Shown in pieces: positions 39,190 to 44,092 of a stretch of DNA of 44,092 nt; the stretch's first letter is position 1; every line of letters begins with the position of its first letter. The notes under the pieces are model-generated. The model saw only the letters and a list, made by a program, of their open reading frames with translations. It was not told the origin of the DNA and did not search any database. This DNA is from Prorocentrum cordatum (Eukaryota > Sar > Dinophyceae > Prorocentrales > Prorocentraceae), in contig CAUYUJ010008047.1 of assembly GCA_963575745.1 (NCBI GenBank), positions 464,173-508,264 of the forward strand, given 5' to 3'. The translations under genes were made by a program, and so were the position numbers.

Positions 39190-40870
39190 ACGCAGCCTGG
39201 CGGTAAGGCTGGCGGTCCTTGGAGCACTGCCATGGGGGTGGTACCTGGCTCCAGCCCCAGAGCCCGTGCAAGGATCGCCCTCGGGATGGGTCGAAATTCT
39301 TGCCCGTGCTGCGCCACTACTTGCTGCTATTCCCTGCGATGCGCGACCTCTCGCATCGGGGAGCCGACGGGCCCTCCCTCGACCGTCGCGCGGGCTGTAG
39401 GATGAAGAGGGTCGCCGAGCGCCCCGGGAGGGGATGCGTCGCAGCCTGGGGCCGCCCCGACCGCCAGAGGGACCCTCGCAGACACGGCAGCGCCAATTCC
39501 AAAAGAGACTAGGGCCGCGGCGACTGCTCCTCCCGCGCGGGGGCGGGCCCCGCTTGCCCAGGCCTTCGGCTGCGCGCCGAAACGGGCCCGCGGCAGAGCA
39601 GGCAGCGCCGCTGGCAGCGGCGAAGCTCGCGCAGGGAGGGGGCGGCGCTCCTCGGCGCCGGCGTCGTCCTCCAGCTCGCACCCTGCGAGCTCGTCCGTTG
39701 ACTGGTAGGGCTAGCCCTCTCCACGCCAGGGGGCGCCTCTTCCCCGTCGGGGGGCGCGGCGCCGCGGATCGCCGCGCGGCCGTCGCGCAGGCCGAAATTC
39801 CCCGAAGGCGCGGCCATGCGCGCGTCCGCGGGCTGACCCAGGCGGGATACGCCCCTCGGCGTCTCCCTCGTCGAGCGGGGCGAGAGCCTCCAGATCCATC
39901 TCGGAGACCTCCGAGTCGACCACCAACGTCGAGGCGGTCGCGCTCAGCGGGCGATGCGCTGCACCGAGCAAGGGCACGCTGATCACATGGCGGGGCCAAC
40001 GACCCTGCTGGATCCTTCCGCCCCCACCAGGCTGAGGCGGTCGGCTGAGCCCAGGCAGCGCCAGCAGGATGCCCGCAGGCCGGGTGGCCAAGGGGATCGC
40101 GGGGTAGCTCACCTCGCCCTCGCCCAAACGCCAGCGGTCGCACCGCGACGCTGACGGAGGCGAAAACGGGTGAAGGTCGGGCCAAAGTGGCCCATCGGGG
40201 ATGGCGAGCGCCCCCGAAGCAGAGGCGTCGTCCGCCGTGGCCGCGGTCAATCGAGAGGCTAGCTCGCCGCCCGCCGAGCTCAGCCGTGGAGAGGCGCAGC
40301 CGCGGGACCTCGCGCCAAGGACCGCGCGCGCTCCTCAGCCCGCGCTCCTGGGCCGCAGGCCGGGGCACGCTGTGGGCCGCGACCGAGCCCGCCAGGGGCT
40401 CCGATCGACGCCCGCGCGCGAGGGGAGCCTGAACCCCCGCCAGCGGGCAGCGGGCCGCCAGGGCCCCGACGCAGCAGCCTCCGCAGAGGCTGCGGGCGGC
40501 AGTGGTCGCCAACAGGGCCACCACCGACGAGAGCAGCACAGGGTCACCCCGCTCACCGCCAGCCCCAAGCAGACGGTGGGACAGGCCGCGCCCCAAGCGA
40601 CGGGAGGGCAGGGCCCTCCGCCGCTCGGGTCAGCCTGAGCAGACCACGAAGAATCCGCGGGGGAGCCGACGTGGTCCGCGAGAGGTGCCAGCGGCTGGCC
40701 CACGAGCCGCTCGTAGAGCGCGGCTCGCATGCCCTGAAAGAGCACCGCCCCGGCACCCTCGATGGCGGCCTGGGCAAGCGCCTGCAGAGAGCGCCCGCCC
40801 AGGGATGCCGCGCGAGGATACAGGGCCGAAGCAGCTGCAGACGACCACGACGCGCGCGAGGACTAGAGAA
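39190..40870 (-). pseudogene. Possible decayed coding region, family unknown
   Basis: Protein-like blocks occur on the minus strand in changing frames. About 40830-40560 reads SLQALAQAAIEGAGAVLFQG and AALYERLVGQPLAPLADHVG. About 40550-40450 reads SSVVALLATTAARSLCGGCC, hydrophobic enough for a membrane segment. About 40250-39890 reads ALAIPDGPLWPDLHPFSPPS, AIPLATRPAGILLALPG and TLVVDSEVSEMDLEALAPLD. Each block has ordinary composition whereas the intervening frames are Arg/Pro-rich. This suggests one gene or retroelement ORF broken by at least two frameshifts. The single longest minus frame (39184-40596) mixes real and shadow sequence. A retroelement origin is inferred only from the setting. 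Confidence 0.35.
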
Positions 40871-40879
40871 TAAGAGAGA

Positions 40880-40890
40880 GAAAGAGAAAC

Positions 40891-40931
<41 letters not shown>

Positions 40932-40955
40932 AAGAAAGAAAGAGAGAGAGCATCC
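40880..40955. repeat. AT then GA microsatellites
   Basis: ATATAT array (about 40890-40914) followed by GAGAGA and AAAGAAAG. Confidence 0.95.
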
Positions 40956-41380
40956 CTCAAACCGCTCCAGGATACACCCACGCAGACACCCAAAAAAACA
41001 CCATCCAGTTCGCCAGCGCAGAGCAGGCATGCACAGACATCCATCCCCCCTCGACATCATGTGCAACGCGGCCAACTGATCGAGCAAATCGAGCAAGAAC
41101 ATCGGCAAAAACGCGAGATGGAGGGAAGGGGGCAAGCACTCGGACAAGGCCCAAACAGAGCCCAACAAGGCCCACATAAGTAAGGCCTTAGGAACGCATG
41201 ACGCATAGATACCTCAGGAAGTTCACACATCGAGATTGCCTCGCACGAAGCCCAGGAGGGAATTCGCTGGTCCAACGGGCCAAAGGCATGCTAAGATCTC
41301 CAGTCACAGTGACAGGTCAACAATATTTCTAGTTCGCGCGCGCGTGGCGGCCCCTGGGGACGCCCGGACGAAAAGCACCC
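40956..41380. other. Unique sequence, no gene recognised
   Basis: Mixed DNA with AAACAGAGCCCAACAAGGCCC near 41152. No domain in any frame. Confidence 0.35.
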
Positions 41381-41830
41381 CGGGCGATGCCCGGGCGATG
41401 CCCGGCCGACTCCCCCAGGGCGCTCCAGGAGAGCGCCAAGAGGGCGCTGGGACGCCCCCTGCACGGCCCAGGAGGCCCCGAATTCGCCGAAAGATCGTTC
41501 CAAGACGCTCAAGATGGTCTCCAGATGGCCCCAGAGGCCACGAATAGCCCCAACAGATCCCCAAGAAGCTCTCCAAGAGGGTCCCGACAAGCAAAATCGC
41601 CCCATTCCCTTCGGAAAACATGCGCTTTTCGCATGTACGACGTTTCTCGCCGTTTCGGCTTTCCATCGCTCCAAGAGGGCCCAAGAGGCCCCCAAGACTG
41701 CCCCAAGACGGCCAAAGAAACCTCCAAGATGGCCCCAAGATGGCCCCAAGGCAGCCCAAGAGGCGCCCAAGATGGCCCACGAGGGCCCCAAAACGGCCCT
41801 AAGGGGGGCCCAAGACGGAGACCAGGAACC
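41381..41830. repeat. GGCC/AAGA periodic repeat
   Basis: GCGATGCCCGG duplicated near 41382-41404, then CCAAGAGGGCG, CCCCAAGATGGCCCC and CCCAAGACGG words mostly 10-15 bp apart. The insert at 41643-41685 shares the TTTCTCGCCGTTTCGGCT core with 29637 and 30062. Confidence 0.75.
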
Positions 41831-42105
41831 GAAAAGTCTGAGGAGAACGAGGACGAGGGAGGGCTCGCATCGGATTTTGGCAGTGCCGATGTCCAGATAA
41901 CTCTTGACGATCCTCGGAAGCCCCCGATGTTGGCATGAAGCAAACGGGACCTGAGGGAAAAGGGTCCTGGGCCCGGGGCCGTCCCAGAGGACACATTTTT
42001 CGCCCCAAGTGTGTTTTACAGACCCGGGGCCCTGGGAAGGCCCCGAACGCGTGAGAGCGGCCAAAAATCTCAGGACCCGTTTCCCTCAGGACCCATGAGA
42101 GCCCA
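41831..42105. other. Mixed sequence with possible dispersed repeat
   Basis: TTTTTCGCCCCAAG and CCCGGGGCCCTGGGAA (41997-42035) resemble 31941-31985; the first word also occurs at 43496. No gene. Confidence 0.4.
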
Positions 42106-42500
42106 AAACCGAATCGATAAGTCAGACCGTCCATCGGAATGAACCGTATAGGCGGAAATCGGCAGTCAAGTCAGGAGAAGTCGAATCGGCGGAAATCGGC
42201 AGTCTAGTATGTAAGGCCTCCATTGAGAAACCGGCGCCCAGATCGAAATCCGAAGTCACATCGAATCGAAATCAATCGCTATCGAACTTCATCGAGTTGG
42301 AGGAATCGAAAGCAGCTCTGAGCGCTTGTTCCTGAAGGAGCAAAAGACTGTACAACAGTAATTTCTCGGAGGTCCTTGGAACGGCGTTGGACTCCCCTCC
42401 TTGGCGCGCGGAGCGCGCCAGGGGCGGCGCCAGAGGCGACGCCACAGGAGATCAGCACCGATCCAAGAAGCGGAACTCCGACAATTTATGCTTACGCCGT
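42106..42500 (+). repeat. Composite ~400 bp dispersed element, copy 2
   Basis: First module 42106-42326: ATAAGTCAGACCG, GGCGGAAATCGGCAGTC (twice), GTCTAGTATG, AAGGCCTCCATTGAGAAACC, ATCGAATCG. Interior: GCGCGCGGAGCGCGCCAGGG. Last module 42456-42500: CACCGATCCAAGAAGCGGAA, ACAATTTATGCTTACGC. Same order as 36366-36795. Confidence 0.7.
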
Positions 42501-42826
42501 GTGTTCGCTTCCTGGCGACCGATGGCCCCCGAGAGCTCGGGGGCGGCCACGACGGGGGCGTCAAAGAGGCGGGTTCGAGGGATGTGAGCGGACGAGGGGG
42601 GGGGGGGGCAGGGGATGCATCGAGGAAAAAAGATGAGGCCATCAAGTCCTCGGAAGGGAAGTGAGAAGAGGCGGCCTTCTCAGAAGGCTCGGAACGCTTC
42701 CGGCATTCCGAGACGTGTCCTGAGCCCCCCCCCCGGAGACACAGGGAGCCTCTCGGAAGGCTGGAGGGCTTCCGAGGAGCCCCGCCGCCTTCTGAGAAGA
42801 GACCTCCTCCTTTTTGGACGCCCGAG
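42501..42826. other. Mixed sequence with short hairpin
   Basis: Run of 11 G near 42597, hairpin GCCTTCTCAGAAGGC (about 42674-42688), CCCCCCCCC near 42726, and GCCTTCTGAGAAG near 42788. No gene. Confidence 0.4.
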
Positions 42827-43011
42827 ATGGGCACGGAAAGAATGGGCACGATGCCCAACAACAGATGTTGTCCCAAACCAACAGAGGCCGCTGTTGGACA
42901 GGAGGCCTTCTGTCTCGCATGGACACAGGCCGCGGCGGCGCGGACAGCGAGTCCTGTTCAAAATGAGCAGGAACTGCTGTTGGGCATCGTACCCATTCTT
43001 TCCGTGCCCAT
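42827..43011. mobile_element. 185 bp element with 38 bp terminal inverted repeats
   Basis: Left terminus 42827-42864 begins ATGGGCACGGAAAGAATGGG. Right terminus 42974-43011 is its reverse complement with two mismatches in 38. A CGAG/TTCG extension would make arms of 42 with three mismatches. The interior includes CCCAAACCAACAGAGGCCGC and GCGGCGCGGACAGCGAGTCC, with no coding capacity. No target-site duplication is evident. Length, structure and a diverged relative at 16529-16727 suggest a MITE-like non-autonomous element. Confidence 0.85.
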
Positions 43012-43330
43012 TTCGTTCGTACAGACCCTCGCTCGCCGCCGACGGACACCCAGGGGCCCGGCCAGAGCCTCACCGCGCGGAGAGCGGCTGCCCCGCGCGC
43101 GAGGCCGCCACTGGCGCGAGGCGCCGCGGGGCGGCCTGCGGGGTCGCCGCCCGGGACAGCTGCCGCGGCTCAGCCACGCCGGGCGCTCGGCGGCGGCGAG
43201 CGGAGGCCACGACGAGCGATGCGTGCGAACAGCGAGCGACGGCGATGGCGACGAGCGACGGCGACGACGACAGGTCGACGGCGACGACCGACGACGGCGA
43301 CGACAAATAACCCATTCGCTCGCTAGTGGG
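43012..43330. other. GC-rich sequence with CGACGG repeats
   Basis: 43200-43305 carries GCGACGGCGATGGCGACGAG and CGACGGCGACGACGACAGG-type repeats. No gene. Confidence 0.45.
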
Positions 43331-43740
43331 AGAGATCATGTGGCCCTGGGCGAGGAAGCCCCGAGGAGTTGCCAAGAAAATGCAGCAGGTGAGACGTGTA
43401 GTTTGAGACAAATGCGTGTCCAAGCCCAAAAAATGAGGAACCCCACCAGTCCTCAGGGCGTAGGTGGTCTAGGGAGGCTTCTCTTCCAACCGCCTTTTTC
43501 GCCCCAAGAACGCTCCAAGAGGGGTCCAGGAGGCGATTTCTGGTGTTCCCAAAGGGGGGGGGCCAATTATAATTCCCCTCTTTTCTGATTGATGTCCTCC
43601 AAAATGGCCCCAAGAGCGCCTCTGAAGCTACCAAGAATGGCCCAGGAAGGCCCCAAGAGGCGCCCAAACAGCCCCAAGAGGCGGCCAAAGGGCCTCAAAA
43701 AAACCCGTAAGAGGCACCACGAGGATCTCCGAGGTACCCA
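43331..43740. repeat. Mixed sequence then GGCC/AAGA periodic repeat
   Basis: 43500-43735 carries CCAAGAGGGGTCC, CCCCAAGAGCGCC, CCCCAAGAGGCG and AAGAGGCACC words. A GGGGGGGGGG run lies near 43555. Confidence 0.65.
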
Positions 43741-43865
43741 ACTTTCCTCCTTTCTCCTCCTTTTCGTCCTCCTCGTCCTCGCCCTACTCCACCTCCTCCT
43801 GCTGCTCCTCCTCCTCCTCCTCCTCCTCCGACGACGACGACGACGATTCCTCCTCCATCCTCCAC
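43741..43865. repeat. TCC and GACGAC microsatellites
   Basis: CTCCTC arrays (43793-43829) and CGACGACGACGACGA (43830-43844). Confidence 0.9.
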
Positions 43866-44092
43866 CTCTTGGGGTATATGACGGCTTCCCCCGCCCTTTA
43901 TTTTTCTGCATGCTCCCCCAGTTCCCTGATCACCTCAACTCCCCTGGGCATGATTTCTGGATGGGTTGGTGGATGTACTTTTGGCCAACAGGCTCGCGAA
44001 GCGGGCCGAAAGCCGTCCAAACACTAGTCGGGCCGCGACTAGGCAGCAGGAGAAGAAAGGCAAGCGAAGCGAGCGAGCGGGCAGCCACTCAG
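43866..44092. other. Unique sequence to end of window
   Basis: Mixed DNA ending in GAAGCGAGCGAGCGG. No feature recognised. Confidence 0.4.

Noticed and set aside
39184-40596. 470-codon minus-strand frame as a single intact gene
   Set aside because: Protein-like segments lie partly in other frames, so this frame alone is probably not the gene; a broken coding region is annotated instead.
42570-42590. GGTTCGAG resembling a tRNA B box
   Set aside because: No flanking T stem, acceptor stem or A box could be found at tRNA spacing.

Overview
This window looks like repeat-dominated nuclear DNA from a eukaryote, most likely a dinoflagellate, with Prorocentrum- or Symbiodiniaceae-type genomes as the best fit. 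The grounds are: (i) two decayed LINE-type retroelements whose domain order (endonuclease, reverse transcriptase, CCHC knuckle, RNase H, C-terminal zinc finger) and motif style resemble those abundant in dinoflagellate genomes; (ii) a near match to the conserved dinoflagellate spliced leader at 20543-20562; (iii) high GC, very low gene density, and long simple-sequence and degenerate GGCC/AAGA repeats. The assignment is inference from sequence alone. No intact ordinary protein-coding gene, tRNA or rRNA was found.

Layout. 1-3.1 kb: pyrimidine tracts, a ~650 bp ATC array, and a ~390 bp GT/GC alternating tract. 4.3-10.6 kb: about five copies of a modular composite repeat (head, purine tract, GGCGGG tract, ~40 bp subrepeats, tail). 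Variable CAA arrays sit at the unit junctions. A 248 bp AT-rich tandem repeat and a 21 bp minisatellite interrupt the array, and the last unit is inverted about a perfect 16 bp hairpin. 10.6-17.9 kb: mostly unrecognised sequence with a few weak exon candidates on the minus strand, a fold-back, and two short elements with terminal inverted repeats.

17.96-24.4 kb: LINE 1, plus strand. A CxxC/coiled-coil first ORF is followed by a frameshifted pol region. 24.6-27.3 kb: the 3' part of LINE 2, a diverged relative in the same orientation. 27.4-28.0 kb: a ~230 bp hairpin-bearing repeat. 28.3-31.7 kb: TCC, GGA and CAT arrays separated by GGCC/AAGA periodic DNA.

32.1-34.6 kb: a 431 bp tandem repeat (two copies indistinguishable by eye plus a diverged third), then a 75 bp satellite with higher-order structure. 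35-44 kb: GC-rich DNA holding a perfect 37 bp inverted repeat, two copies of a ~400 bp composite element, a 38 bp-TIR element, and a possible decayed coding region on the minus strand (39.2-40.9 kb).

Only the LINE domains work together: ORF1-like RNA binding, endonuclease nicking, and reverse transcription with RNase H. Both LINEs are broken by stops and frameshifts. Several breaks fall in C or G homopolymers, so assembly error cannot be separated from decay without read data. The most novel material is structural: modular satellites, short inverted-repeat elements, and repeats with a period near one helical turn.
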